Origin: RPQJ01 sp963748985
GTDB lineage: Bacteria; Pseudomonadota; Gammaproteobacteria; Steroidobacterales; Steroidobacteraceae
Assembly: GCA_963748985.1 (NCBI GenBank)
Contig: CAVVKQ010000013.1
Location: 1-64,000 of the forward strand
Direction of reading: 5' to 3'
DNA: 64,000 bases
The notes beneath the pieces are model-generated. The model was not told the origin of the DNA, ran no database searches, and was given only the letters and a program-made list of their open reading frames with translations. Position numbers and translations under genes: made by a program. Shown here piece by piece: positions 1 to 8,341 of this stretch. Position 1 is the stretch's first letter; each line of letters opens with the position of its first letter.

Positions 1-2
1 GT

Positions 3-710
3 GCGTTGCTCAAGTGTTTCAGGCGGTTTTTTCCCGCGGCGCAGGCGCACGAATTCAGGGCAGCACTCGAGCGGGTCGCGGACCTGCTCGCCGAGATCCG
101 CGCGCTGGATGTCCTTGCGGCGTTGCCACCCCTGCAAGGCGAGCAAACCGCCCGCGAACTGGCGTCGGCCCGACAGCAGGCTGTCAGGCGACTTGTTCGA
201 CGGCTGGCAAGTCCGTCAAATCGGGCGGCGCTCGAGTTGGCTGCCCGCGGCCCATGCCGTGGCAACCTTGGCCTGCGCGCCGGGATCACTGAGGCCGACG
301 TGTTGCGCCGGGCGCGGCGCTCGTGGCACCGGGCCCAACGCCTGCTGCAGCCGCGGCCAAGGACCCAAAGCGAACTGCACGAACTCCGGATTCGCCTGAA
401 AAACTTCCGATATGTGCTTGATATCGTTTTGGATATATTTCCAACGAACGCCATGGCTCTGCGTCGCCGATTGCGTGACGCGCAACAAAATCTCGGTGAT
501 CAGCGAGATGCCGAAGCCGCGGCAGACTGGTTGCGCTTGGACCCCGAACGCGCGGCGCGTGGTCGCGCCGCACGGCAGTCGCTGGAACGCTCAGTGAAAC
601 AGCTGGACCGGGAACTCGATCCGGCGCTCGAGCGTTTGGCACGGGCCGGCAAGCGCTGGGACCACGCCGTCACGAAGCTGATCGAGCGGGACCTCAAAGG
701 TCCAACTTGA
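3..710 (+). CDS. CHAD domain protein, 5' end cut by window edge
   Basis: The reading frame is open from the first bases, so the true start lies upstream and only the C-terminal part is present (about 235 residues). Two stretches look like CHAD-domain repeats: an early Arg-rich helix ending in RALDVL, and LHELRIRLKNFRYVLDI near residue 125, which matches the conserved LHxLRIxxKxxRY pattern. CHAD domains are helical, rich in conserved His, Arg and Lys, and bind inorganic polyphosphate. No CYTH phosphatase domain is visible in the part seen. The 3' end overlaps the convergent GNAT gene by 17 nt. The family call is fairly sure; the cellular role is not. Confidence 0.75.
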   Translation, partial: ALLKCFRRFFPAAQAHEFRAALERVADLLAEIRALDVLAALPPLQGEQTARELASARQQAVRRLVRRLASPSNRAALELAARGPCRGNLGLRAGITEADVLRRARRSWHRAQRLLQPRPRTQSELHELRIRLKNFRYVLDIVLDIFPTNAMALRRRLRDAQQNLGDQRDAEAAADWLRLDPERAARGRAARQSLERSVKQLDRELDPALERLARAGKRWDHAVTKLIERDLKGPT

Positions 711-1266
711 CGACGACCAGGCCGCCTGAATTCGGCTCGGTTCGGACCGAGAATCCGAAGCGGCGCGCCCAGGCGACGATCCGCGCATTTTCGGCCAGTG
801 TAGTGCCTTCGAGGCAATCGATTGCGCGAGCCTGCGCTGCAGTGGCCAGCGTGCGCATCAGTTCCGAGCCGAGGCCCCGTCCCTGCCAGCCATCGGCCAC
901 GACGATGGCGCACTCGGCCCGCCTCGTGCCTTCGATGCGCGCATAGCGGCTGACGCCGACGATATTTTCGCCGGCCGCATCCCGTGCAAAACCTGCGATC
1001 GCCAGCCGGTCGTAATAGTCGAGGTCGAGCAGCCGTTCGAGATCGCGCTCGCTGGCAGCCGTGACGACGTACTGGGCGCGCAGGTAAAGCGTCTGCGGCG
1101 ACAGCTCACTGATGAACCGTCGCTCGAGGGCGAGGTCTTCATGACGGAGCGCGCGGATGGTGACCGCAGGCGCACCGGCGGGCTGCCAGGTGCGTTCGAG
1201 TTCGTGGGGGTAGCGGCCGCGAAGGGCCTCAGGAGCGACGGCTGCTGGTGCAGGAGGCCGCGTCAC
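694..1266 (-). CDS. GNAT family N-acetyltransferase
   Basis: This 190-residue protein has the GNAT fold signature. Acetyl-CoA-binding motif A reads VVADGWQGRGLGSELMRTL around residues 123-141, which is the Q/RxxGxG/A loop. It is followed by the usual motif B region (LAENARIVAWARRFGF). The segment before it, HEDLALERRFISELSPQTLYLR, resembles acetyltransferases that sit as C-terminal domains in Pat-type protein lysine acetyltransferases, but no ligase domain is present here. The GTG start overlaps the stop of the upstream acidic-protein gene (GTGA), so the two are probably cotranscribed and translationally coupled. The substrate is unknown. Confidence 0.8.
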   Translation of the reverse strand: MTRPPAPAAVAPEALRGRYPHELERTWQPAGAPAVTIRALRHEDLALERRFISELSPQTLYLRAQYVVTAASERDLERLLDLDYYDRLAIAGFARDAAGENIVGVSRYARIEGTRRAECAIVVADGWQGRGLGSELMRTLATAAQARAIDCLEGTTLAENARIVAWARRFGFSVRTEPNSGGLVVVKLDL

Positions 1267-1592
1267 TCGCGATCGCGATATTCGTCGTCGTCTTCGTCGA
1301 GGTCGTCGTCCTCGTCATCGTCCCAGTCGTCGTCCTCGTCCTCGTCGTCTTCGTCGAGGTTGTCCTCCTCTTCATCGTCTTCCACGACGTCGTCGACCCA
1401 GCCTTCCGGCGGGATGGTGAGCTCGAGGTCCATCTCGTTCCACTGGTCGAGGTCGATTTCCCGGATCTCGCGATCCGGCCACTGGATGCGGATGATTTCC
1501 TCGTCAGGGTCGACCGAGAGCACCTGGAACGCTTCCTCGTTGTCGAGGTCTTCGTACCATTGGCCTGCCTGCGGTTCGTAATCACGGCTCAC
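1263..1592 (-). CDS. Small DUF6763-like protein with a long acidic tail
   Basis: I place the start at the GTG at 1592-1590, preceded on the minus strand by GAGG eight bases upstream. A longer open frame exists, but its extra N-terminus has no family look. The 109-residue product begins SRDYEPQAGQWYEDLDNEE and continues FQVLSVDPDEEIIRIQW, which resembles the gammaproteobacterial DUF6763 family (GQWYxxLD, then an FQVxxVD beta segment). The last 40 or so residues are almost entirely Asp and Glu, much longer than the short acidic end usual in that family. The function is unknown. The stop overlaps the GNAT start. Confidence 0.65.
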   Translation of the reverse strand: MSRDYEPQAGQWYEDLDNEEAFQVLSVDPDEEIIRIQWPDREIREIDLDQWNEMDLELTIPPEGWVDDVVEDDEEEDNLDEDDEDEDDDWDDDEDDDLDEDDDEYRDRE

Positions 1593-1750
1593 GGGGAAAT
1601 CCTCAGCGACAACGCCGTCACGACGACGGCATCGAACTCGAACAACTATACGGTCGCGCCAACCGGGCAGGCAACCGGAACAACCGGATGCTGCACTGCC
1701 GCAATTCACGTACACTCGGGGCAAACCGGGGTTTGCCAGAGGACTCGATC

Positions 1751-3547
1751 GTGTACACGTACCGCGCTCCACTTCGTGACATCCGTTTTGTCGTCCATGA
1801 CGTGCTCGACTTCGAGGAAAATTACCGCGCCTACGGGCGCGAAGACCTCAACCGCGAGCTGCTCGAGGGCATCCTGGAGGAAGGCGCACGCTTCGCCGAG
1901 GATGTGCTGGCTCCCACCAACCGCGTGGGCGACGTCCACGGCCTCGTCTTCGAGAACGGCGAGGTCAGGACCCCGCCAGGCTTCAAGGAAGCGTACGACC
2001 GCTACTGCAAGGACGGCTGGATCACGATGACGGCCGATCCCGAGTGGGGTGGCCAGGGCCTGCCGGGTGGTTTCTCGCTGGCTTTCGGCGAGATGCTGGT
2101 TTCGGGCAACATGGCATGGCGCATGTACTCGGGACTCACCGAGAGCGCTGCGCTCACGATCGCGGCCCACGCGAACGACGCCATCAAGCGCACCTACCTG
2201 CCGAAAATGATTGCGGGCGAGTGGTCGGGCACGATGTGCCTCACGGAGGCGCACAGCGGCACGGACCTCGGCATCCTGAAAACCAGGGCCGAGCCGCAGG
2301 CAGACGGCTCCTACGCGATCACCGGCACCAAGATTTTCATCAGTGCCGGCGAGCACGACCTGACGCAGAACATCGTGCACCTCGTGCTGGCGCGCCTGCC
2401 GGACGCACCTGCGGGCACCCGTGGCATCAGCCTTTTCGTCGTGCCGAAGTTCCGGCCCGACGCCAACGGCGATGCCGGTGAACGCAATGGGGTGGTGTGC
2501 GGTTCGATCGAGCACAAGATGGGTATCCACGCGTCGCCGACGTGCGTGATGCATTTCAACGGCTCGATCGGCTGGCTCCTCGGCAAGCCGAACGAAGGCC
2601 TTGCCTGCATGTTCACGATGATGAACCAGGCGCGTCTCGGCGTCGGCCTGCAGGGCCATGGGCTGTCGGAACTCGCGTGGCAGGCGTCGATTTCCTATGC
2701 CAACGATCGCCTGCAGGGCCGCGCGATGTCGGGTGTGAAGGAGCCTGGCAAGGCGGCGGACCCGATCATCGTCCACCCCGACGTGCGGCGCATGCTGCTG
2801 ACGCAGAAGGCGTTCGTCGAGGGCGGCCGCGTTCTGTGCTTCCTGACCGGGCGCGAGATCGACAGTGCGCACCTCAATCCGGACCCGCAGGCACGCCAGG
2901 CTTCGAACGACCTGATCGCATTCCTCACGCCGATCGTGAAGGGCTTCCTGACCGAGGCCGCGATGGAGGTGACGAGCCTCGCCGTGCAGATTCACGGCGG
3001 CCACGGTTTCATCCGGCAGACGGGCGTCGAGCAGCTGATGCGTGACGCGCGCATCACGCCGATCTACGAAGGCACGAACGGCGTGCAGGCGCTCGACCTG
3101 CTTGGCCGCAAGGTCTTCGGCACGGGTGGCAAGAGCCAGCAGATGATTGCCGCGCGGATCGTCGACTCGATCAGGAAATTCGGCGGCATGGCCGAAATCG
3201 CGCCGCTCGCCGCGGATCTCGGCAGGCGACTGGAACAGTGGGGCCGGCTCACGGCCGAACTCGGCCTGGCCGCGAAGGGCAATCCGGACGAAGTCGGCGC
3301 TGCTGCGACCGACTATCTGCACGTCTCGGGCTACATTTGCCTCGGCTGGTGCTGGCTCGTGGCTGCGGGCGTTGCCGCGAAGAAACTCGCCGAAGACCCG
3401 AACGACGACTTCTACATGGCGAAACTCGTGACGGCGCGCCACTACTTCTCGCGCATCCTGCCGCGTGTCGACTCGCATGCGGCCGCCGCGCGGGCCGGCT
3501 CCACCGGACTGATGGCGCTCACCGCCGATCAGTTCGCGATCGCATGA
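1751..3547 (+). CDS. Acyl-CoA dehydrogenase (long form with N- and C-terminal extensions)
   Basis: The 598-residue product is a flavin acyl-CoA dehydrogenase of the roughly 600-residue class. The order is an N-terminal extension (YTYRAPLRDIRFVVHDVL), the helical N-domain, the middle beta domain (MCLTEAHSGTDLGILKTRA, the FAD-binding LTExxxGSD region), the catalytic C-domain with the IYEGTNGVQALDLLGRK motif, and a C-terminal helical extension ending near residue 598. Such enzymes oxidise acyl-CoA to enoyl-CoA and pass electrons to ETF, which fits the ETF-QO gene further along the window. I chose the GTG at 1751 because family members begin with YxYRAPLRD; upstream codons give no family similarity. 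The stop overlaps the proB start (ATGA). Chain-length preference cannot be read from sequence alone. Confidence 0.9.
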   Translation: MYTYRAPLRDIRFVVHDVLDFEENYRAYGREDLNRELLEGILEEGARFAEDVLAPTNRVGDVHGLVFENGEVRTPPGFKEAYDRYCKDGWITMTADPEWGGQGLPGGFSLAFGEMLVSGNMAWRMYSGLTESAALTIAAHANDAIKRTYLPKMIAGEWSGTMCLTEAHSGTDLGILKTRAEPQADGSYAITGTKIFISAGEHDLTQNIVHLVLARLPDAPAGTRGISLFVVPKFRPDANGDAGERNGVVCGSIEHKMGIHASPTCVMHFNGSIGWLLGKPNEGLACMFTMMNQARLGVGLQGHGLSELAWQASISYANDRLQGRAMSGVKEPGKAADPIIVHPDVRRMLLTQKAFVEGGRVLCFLTGREIDSAHLNPDPQARQASNDLIAFLTPIVKGFLTEAAMEVTSLAVQIHGGHGFIRQTGVEQLMRDARITPIYEGTNGVQALDLLGRKVFGTGGKSQQMIAARIVDSIRKFGGMAEIAPLAADLGRRLEQWGRLTAELGLAAKGNPDEVGAAATDYLHVSGYICLGWCWLVAAGVAAKKLAEDPNDDFYMAKLVTARHYFSRILPRVDSHAAAARAGSTGLMALTADQFAIA

Positions 3548-4683
3548 GCGCACCCGTGGCTGCACGCGGCGGGGCCCGCCTCGCCCGTGCGAAGCGGGTG
3601 GTTGTGAAGATCGGTTCGGCGCTGCTCGTCGAGAAATCGACGGGTCGAGTCAATCGCGCATGGCTCGAGACGCTCGCCGCGGACGTCGCGGCGATGCGTG
3701 CCCGCGGGCAGGAAGTCGTGATCGTCTCGTCCGGCGCCATCGCGCTCGGCCGGCGTCAGCTCGGGCTCGCGCCCGGCAAGCTCAAGCTCGAGGAAAGCCA
3801 GGCCGCAGCGGCCGTTGGCCAGATCCGTCTCGCGCACGCATGGAAAGAAGTGCTCGAGCAGCACGACTGCGCGGTCGCGCAGATGCTGCTCACTTTCGGC
3901 GACACCGAAGAGCGCCGTCGCTACCTGAACGCGCGCAGCACGCTCAATACGCTGCTCAAGCTCGGCGCGGTCCCGGTCATCAACGAGAACGACACCGTGG
4001 CGACCGCCGAGATCCGCTACGGCGACAACGACCGGCTTGCCGCGCGCGTCGCCCAGATGGCGAGCGCCGACTGCCTCGTGCTGCTCTCCGATGTCGATGG
4101 TCTCTACACGGCCGATCCAGCGCGTGACGCGAACGCGACATTCATCCCCGAAGTGACCGGCATCACCCCCGGGATCGAAGCGATGGCGGGAGGCTCAGCA
4201 TCCGACGTGGGTTCCGGCGGCATGGCCACGAAGGTGCTTGCAGGCAGGATTGCGGTCGCGGCGGGGTGCAGCATGTGCATCACCGCGGGTCGCGAGATGC
4301 ATCCGCTGCAGCGCATCGAAGCCGGTGGCCGCTGCACCTGGTTCCTGGCGAAGACCTCGCCGAAAACCGTGCGCAAGCAATGGATTGCGGGTTTGCTGCA
4401 GCCCGCGGGCGTGCTGCACGTCGATGCCGGTGCGGCGAAGGCCTTGCGTGGCGGCAAGAGCCTGTTGCCGGCCGGGGTCACGCAAGTCGAAGGTCGCTTC
4501 GACCGGGGCGACGCGGTCATCGTGCGCGACGCGGACGGCGCCGAGATCGCGCGCGGATTGAGCGCTTACTCCAGCGAGGACGCCCGTCGCGCGAGCGGTC
4601 GCCGCAGCCAGGAGCTCGAAGCGATTCTCGGGTATCGTGGCCGGGACGAGCTGATACACCGCGACGACCTCGTGCTGACGTGA
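3544..4683 (+). CDS. proB: Glutamate 5-kinase ProB
   Basis: The 379-residue protein catalyses the first step of proline synthesis, ATP-dependent phosphorylation of glutamate. Amino-acid kinase landmarks are present: VVKIGSALL near residue 21, SSGAIALGRRQLG, the NARSTLNTLL segment, NENDTVATAEIRYGDNDRLAARVA, LLSDVDGLYTADP and GSGGMATKV. A PUA domain fills about the last 95 residues (LHVDAGAAKALRGGKSLLPAGV). The length is as expected for kinase plus PUA. The ATG overlaps the stop of the acyl-CoA dehydrogenase by 4 nt, and the stop overlaps the proA start, so translation is coupled along the operon. The obg and rpmA genes often found beside proB are absent. Confidence 0.97.
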   Translation: MSAPVAARGGARLARAKRVVVKIGSALLVEKSTGRVNRAWLETLAADVAAMRARGQEVVIVSSGAIALGRRQLGLAPGKLKLEESQAAAAVGQIRLAHAWKEVLEQHDCAVAQMLLTFGDTEERRRYLNARSTLNTLLKLGAVPVINENDTVATAEIRYGDNDRLAARVAQMASADCLVLLSDVDGLYTADPARDANATFIPEVTGITPGIEAMAGGSASDVGSGGMATKVLAGRIAVAAGCSMCITAGREMHPLQRIEAGGRCTWFLAKTSPKTVRKQWIAGLLQPAGVLHVDAGAAKALRGGKSLLPAGVTQVEGRFDRGDAVIVRDADGAEIARGLSAYSSEDARRASGRRSQELEAILGYRGRDELIHRDDLVLT

Positions 4684-5951
4684 CGACCGACAAAGCCATT
4701 GCGCAGACCATGCAGCAGCTCGGCCGCGACGCGGTCGCGGCACAGCGCGTGCTTTCAATCTCGAGCGGCGAGCAGCGTAACCGGGCCCTGCATGCCATTG
4801 CTGCGTCGCTGCGGCTGAACCAGTCCGGGATTCTCGCGGCCAACGCACGCGACATGAGCGCGGCGACCGCGTCCGGACTCGGACGCGCGGCACTCGATCG
4901 CCTGCAACTCGATGCCGTGCGCATCGAAGCGATGGCCCGCGGGATCGAGGACATTGCGGCGCTGCCCGATCCGATCGGGACGGTGCTGGCCGAATGGACG
5001 CGCCCGAACGCACTGCACTTCCAGCGCGTGCGCGTGCCGCTCGGCGTCATCGGCATCGTCTACGAGAGCCGTCCAAACGTGACCTGCGATGCCGGCGCGT
5101 TGTGCCTCAAGTCGGCGAATGCGGCGATCCTGCGCGGCGGTAGCGAAAGCTACCATTCGAGTGTTGCGATCCACGCCTGCCTGGTCGAAGGCTTGCGTGC
5201 CGCGGGACTGCCGGCAGCTTGCATTCAGCTGGTGCCCACGACCGATCGCGCTGCCGTCGGCGAGATGCTTGCGGGCATGACCGACTTCATCGACGTCATC
5301 GTGCCGAGAGGCGGCAAGAGCCTGATTGCGCGCGTGCGGCAGGAAGCGCGGGTGCCGGTCATCGGTCACCTGGAAGGCCTGTGCCACGTGTACGTCGACC
5401 GTGCGGCCAATCTGGCAATGGCGCGGTCGATCGTCCTGAACGCCAAGATGCGGCGCACCGGAGTCTGCGGTGCTGCCGAGACGTTGCTGGTCGATGTCGC
5501 GGCCGAGCGCACGCACCTGGCGCCGCTGGTGCGCGAATTGCTCGATGCGGGCTGCGAAGTCCGCGGCGATGCCGCGACCTGCGCCGTTGATTCGCGCGTA
5601 GTCGCCGCAACGGAGGCCGACTGGCACACCGAGTACCTCGACGCGATCATCGCAGTGAAGCTCGTGGGCGGTGTGCAAGGCGCGATCGAACACATCGCGC
5701 GTTACGGTTCGGACCATACGGATTCGATCGTCACGGACGACGTCGCGACGGCCGAGACGTTCCTCGCGCGCGTCGACAGCGCGATCGTGCTGCATAACGC
5801 ATCCACGCAGTTCGCGGACGGCGGCGAGTTCGGGATGGGTGCGGAGATCGGAATTTCCACCGATCGTTTCCACGCGCGCGGTCCGGTCGGCGTCGAGCAG
5901 CTGACGAGCTACAAGTACGTCGTGCGGGGCAGCGGCCAGGTGCGACCGTGA
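4680..5951 (+). CDS. proA: Gamma-glutamyl phosphate reductase ProA
   Basis: This 423-residue NADPH-dependent reductase takes gamma-glutamyl phosphate to glutamate semialdehyde, the second step of proline synthesis. It aligns along its length with E. coli ProA: RVPLGVIGIVYESRPNVTCDAGALCLKSANAAILRGG split over two blocks, the catalytic cysteine in MRRTGVCGAAETLLVD, and GAEIGISTDRFHARGPVG near the end. The start is the GTG overlapping the proB stop (GTGA); an in-frame ATG at 4710 is an alternative that would give 413 residues. ProB and ProA form a channelling complex in other bacteria, and the overlap fits equimolar synthesis. The gene ends 4 nt before the convergent molybdenum cofactor fusion gene. 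Confidence 0.96.
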   Translation: MTTDKAIAQTMQQLGRDAVAAQRVLSISSGEQRNRALHAIAASLRLNQSGILAANARDMSAATASGLGRAALDRLQLDAVRIEAMARGIEDIAALPDPIGTVLAEWTRPNALHFQRVRVPLGVIGIVYESRPNVTCDAGALCLKSANAAILRGGSESYHSSVAIHACLVEGLRAAGLPAACIQLVPTTDRAAVGEMLAGMTDFIDVIVPRGGKSLIARVRQEARVPVIGHLEGLCHVYVDRAANLAMARSIVLNAKMRRTGVCGAAETLLVDVAAERTHLAPLVRELLDAGCEVRGDAATCAVDSRVVAATEADWHTEYLDAIIAVKLVGGVQGAIEHIARYGSDHTDSIVTDDVATAETFLARVDSAIVLHNASTQFADGGEFGMGAEIGISTDRFHARGPVGVEQLTSYKYVVRGSGQVRP

Positions 5952-5955
5952 TAGC

Positions 5956-7497
5956 TCAGGCGTCGACGGCGGCGAGTCCACCCGCCAGCGAATAGACGGC
6001 CGGGTATCCCAGCGAGTGCAGGTGCCCTGCCAGCGCCAGACTGCGCACTCCATGCGCGCACACGATCAGGTAACGGCCCTCGGGCGGCAGCGCCGTCGAT
6101 CCCTGCAGGAACTCGCTCAGCGGCAGGTGCCATTCGATCTGCCCGGCCGGATCATCCCTGACACGTTCCCAGGACTCACGGATGTCGACCAGTGTCAGGC
6201 CCGACGCGCGCGCCGCGGCCATGGTTGGAAATTCGAGCTCAAGCACGGCCGGGTCGATCGCGTCCGACTGCAGATCTCGCGGTGAGTGGTCACAGGCTGG
6301 ATTGCGGGCCGCCTTCAGCGTGCGCCAGTGCATGCCGAGCAGGTCGAACACGTGCAGGGCCGGCGCGCTCTCCACCGGCAGGCCCAGCAGGATCTTCAGT
6401 GCCTGCATCGCCTGCATTGCACCGAGCGCCGCCGGGACCGGGCCGAGCACGCCTGCCTGCGCGCAGTTGCCGACCAGCCCGTCACGCGGCGCCTCGGGCC
6501 AGAGACAACGCAGGCAGGGCCAGTCGTCGCGCGGCAGGTAGACCTGCAACTGGCCTTCGTACTGGTACACGCTGGCGAAGACCGCGGGCTTGCCGAGGAT
6601 CACCGCAGCGTCGTTCACGGTGAACTTGGTCGCGAAGTTGTCGCTGCAATCGACGACGAGGTCGTACCGCGCGAGCCAGTCGACGAGGTTGTCGGCGTCG
6701 GCGCGTTCGGCATGCACGACAATCGTCGCCTCGGGGTTGAGTTCTCGCAGCCGCGCAGCGGCCACGGCCGCTTTCGATTTGCCGATGTCCGCGACACCGT
6801 AGAGCGGTTGCCGGTGCAGGTTGCTCGCTTCGACGACGTCGCCGTCGACGATCCCGATGCGGCCGACACCGGCCGCGGCGAGGTACTGCAGCACCGGCAC
6901 GCCGAGACCGCCGGCGCCGATGACGAGCACCGAGCCAGCGCGCAGACGCTGCTGGCCCGTGGCACCGACTTCGGGCAGCGCGATCTGCCGGGAGAAATCC
7001 GGTGCTGCATGCGACGGCGACACCGCGGCATGAGCGTGCGCGTGTCCGGCGTGGCTCTCGTGCTCACCCGGTTGCGCGCAGCGCTCGCAGTTCACCCAGC
7101 CCGAATCGCCGTCGACATAGTGTTCCTTCTTCCAGATCGGAACGCGGTGCTTCACCTCATCGATGATGTAGCGGCACGCCGCAAAGGCCTCCGCGCGATG
7201 GCGCGAGCTCACACCGACCCACACTGCCATTTCGCCGAGCGCGAGGTCGCCGATCCGGTGGATGCATGCGGCGTGCTGCACGCCGTATTTCGCGACCGCC
7301 TCGGCGACGATACGCTCGCCCTCGCGCTCGGCCAGCGCGGCATAGGCCTCGTATTCGAGGCGACGCACTGCGCGACCCTCATTGTGGTCCCGCACCCAGC
7401 CTTCGAACGTCGCATAGCCTCCGCACGCCGGATCGGCGAGCGCCGCGCGACCGTGAGCCGTGTCGATCGGCAACGTGCTGAAGACGAACGGCTGCAT
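5956..7497 (-). CDS. MoaE-MoeB-rhodanese triple fusion (molybdopterin synthesis and sulfur charging)
   Basis: A single 513-residue chain carries three molybdopterin functions. Residues 1-140 are MoaE, the large subunit of molybdopterin synthase, with the active-site motif VPIWKKEH (Lys123/Lys124). A His-rich linker (about 144-165) follows. Residues 167-400 are a MoeB/ThiF-type E1 adenylyltransferase: GAGGLG at 194-199, DGD at 218-220, NLHRQ at 226-230, CLRC at 328-331. Residues 415-513 are a rhodanese domain with active-site Cys480 in VCAHGVRS. The E1-rhodanese part resembles eukaryotic MOCS3/Uba4 and bacterial MoeZ. The second zinc CxxC of MoeB is incomplete (only Cys402, in PACDHS). The ATG overlaps the moaD stop (TGATG), so it is made with its MoaD substrate. 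There are no internal stops, so it is a real fusion in this sequence. Confidence 0.93.
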   Translation of the reverse strand: MQPFVFSTLPIDTAHGRAALADPACGGYATFEGWVRDHNEGRAVRRLEYEAYAALAEREGERIVAEAVAKYGVQHAACIHRIGDLALGEMAVWVGVSSRHRAEAFAACRYIIDEVKHRVPIWKKEHYVDGDSGWVNCERCAQPGEHESHAGHAHAHAAVSPSHAAPDFSRQIALPEVGATGQQRLRAGSVLVIGAGGLGVPVLQYLAAAGVGRIGIVDGDVVEASNLHRQPLYGVADIGKSKAAVAAARLRELNPEATIVVHAERADADNLVDWLARYDLVVDCSDNFATKFTVNDAAVILGKPAVFASVYQYEGQLQVYLPRDDWPCLRCLWPEAPRDGLVGNCAQAGVLGPVPAALGAMQAMQALKILLGLPVESAPALHVFDLLGMHWRTLKAARNPACDHSPRDLQSDAIDPAVLELEFPTMAAARASGLTLVDIRESWERVRDDPAGQIEWHLPLSEFLQGSTALPPEGRYLIVCAHGVRSLALAGHLHSLGYPAVYSLAGGLAAVDA

Positions 7498-7739
7498 CAG
7501 CCGCCCGCGACGGGAGGAATGAAGACGACGCGGTCGTTGGCTTCGAGCGGCGACGACCAGTCCCTGAACTCCTCGTTCACGGCGACGCGCAACATCGAGA
7601 GCGGCAGGGTGAAGCCGTGCCTGGCCCGCACTTCTTCGTACAGTTCGGCAGGGGTCGTGGCGGCCGTTTCCAGGCGTTCCTCGCTGCGGCCGGCCTGCTC
7701 ACGCAGCACGGCAAAATACTGCAGGGTGATCTTCTTCAT
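7497..7739 (-). CDS. moaD: Molybdopterin synthase sulfur carrier subunit MoaD
   Basis: This 80-residue ubiquitin-like protein ends in VVFIPPVAGG. The C-terminal Gly-Gly is the site adenylated by MoeB and converted to a thiocarboxylate that donates sulfur to cyclic pyranopterin. It begins KKITLQYFAVLREQAG, the usual first strand and helix of MoaD. The length is normal. It lies between mobA (4-nt overlap, ATGA) and the MoaE-MoeB-rhodanese fusion (TGATG overlap), so all three are translationally coupled. Its adenylation, thiolation and synthase partners are all parts of the one downstream fusion protein. Confidence 0.95.
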   Translation of the reverse strand: MKKITLQYFAVLREQAGRSEERLETAATTPAELYEEVRARHGFTLPLSMLRVAVNEEFRDWSSPLEANDRVVFIPPVAGG

Positions 7740-8341
7740 GGATTCGCTGTCCCGCCCAGGTGTCCCTTGGCGCGTTGCAGTTCTTCCGGAGTGTTCACAT
7801 TGTCGAGCGCGTTGGGGTCGGGTTGAACGACCAGCGCGACACCGGTGCCGATAATGAACTTTCGTGGGCAGTTGCGGCCCGACGCGAGGGCCGACAGTAC
7901 ACCTTCGCGCGACGCAGGTTCATAGATCGCACAGAGCGGCTCCGGCAGTCCGTCGTGGCTGCTCGCGTAGGCGACGACGGGCCGTCCGTCGCGACGACCG
8001 ATCAGGTGGCTGATGGCAGCGTCGTCGACGAAAGGCAGGTCGCACGCCAGGACGAGCCACGCGTCTTCCGGGTGCGCCGCTTGCGCCGCGGCGATGCCCG
8101 CGATCGGGCCGGCGCCGTCGTGCACGTCGACAATCACGGGCCGACCACGCCGCACGGGGTCGTCCTGCTGGTCGGCGCGTATCGAGACGAAGACACACTC
8201 GCAGTGTCGAGCGAGCGTGTCGCACGCCCAGTCGAGTTGCGGGCGGCCGTGCAGGGCGAGGGCAGCCTTGTCCTGTCCCATGCGCCGGCTGGCGCCGCCC
8301 GCCAGCACGAGGCCGAACAGCGGCGCGAGGGGTGGCGTCAT
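7736..8341 (-). CDS. mobA: Molybdenum cofactor guanylyltransferase MobA
   Basis: The 201-residue protein transfers GMP from GTP to molybdopterin to make the guanine dinucleotide form used by DMSO-reductase-family enzymes. It has the nucleotidyltransferase signature LVLAGGASRRMGQDKAAL at the start, the LACDLPF metal-binding motif mid-protein, and a closing NVNTPEEL motif typical of MobA (DNVNTPEE near residue 185). The ATG chosen at 8341 overlaps the moaC stop as ATGA; upstream in-frame codons have no family similarity. Closely related CTP-using MocA proteins exist, so the base specificity is inferred. Confidence 0.9.
   Translation of the reverse strand: MTPPLAPLFGLVLAGGASRRMGQDKAALALHGRPQLDWACDTLARHCECVFVSIRADQQDDPVRRGRPVIVDVHDGAGPIAGIAAAQAAHPEDAWLVLACDLPFVDDAAISHLIGRRDGRPVVAYASSHDGLPEPLCAIYEPASREGVLSALASGRNCPRKFIIGTGVALVVQPDPNALDNVNTPEELQRAKGHLGGTANP

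Noticed and set aside
1141..1581. A Ser-rich open frame on the plus strand
   Set aside because: It is the complement of the Asp/Glu-coding repeat of the acidic-tail gene and has no independent support.
1706..3565. A 619-codon open frame antisense to the acyl-CoA dehydrogenase gene
   Set aside because: It is a shadow of high third-position GC; its translation has no domain, and the plus strand is a clear enzyme. The same applies to long antisense frames over proA, the receptors, glutamate dehydrogenase and icmF.
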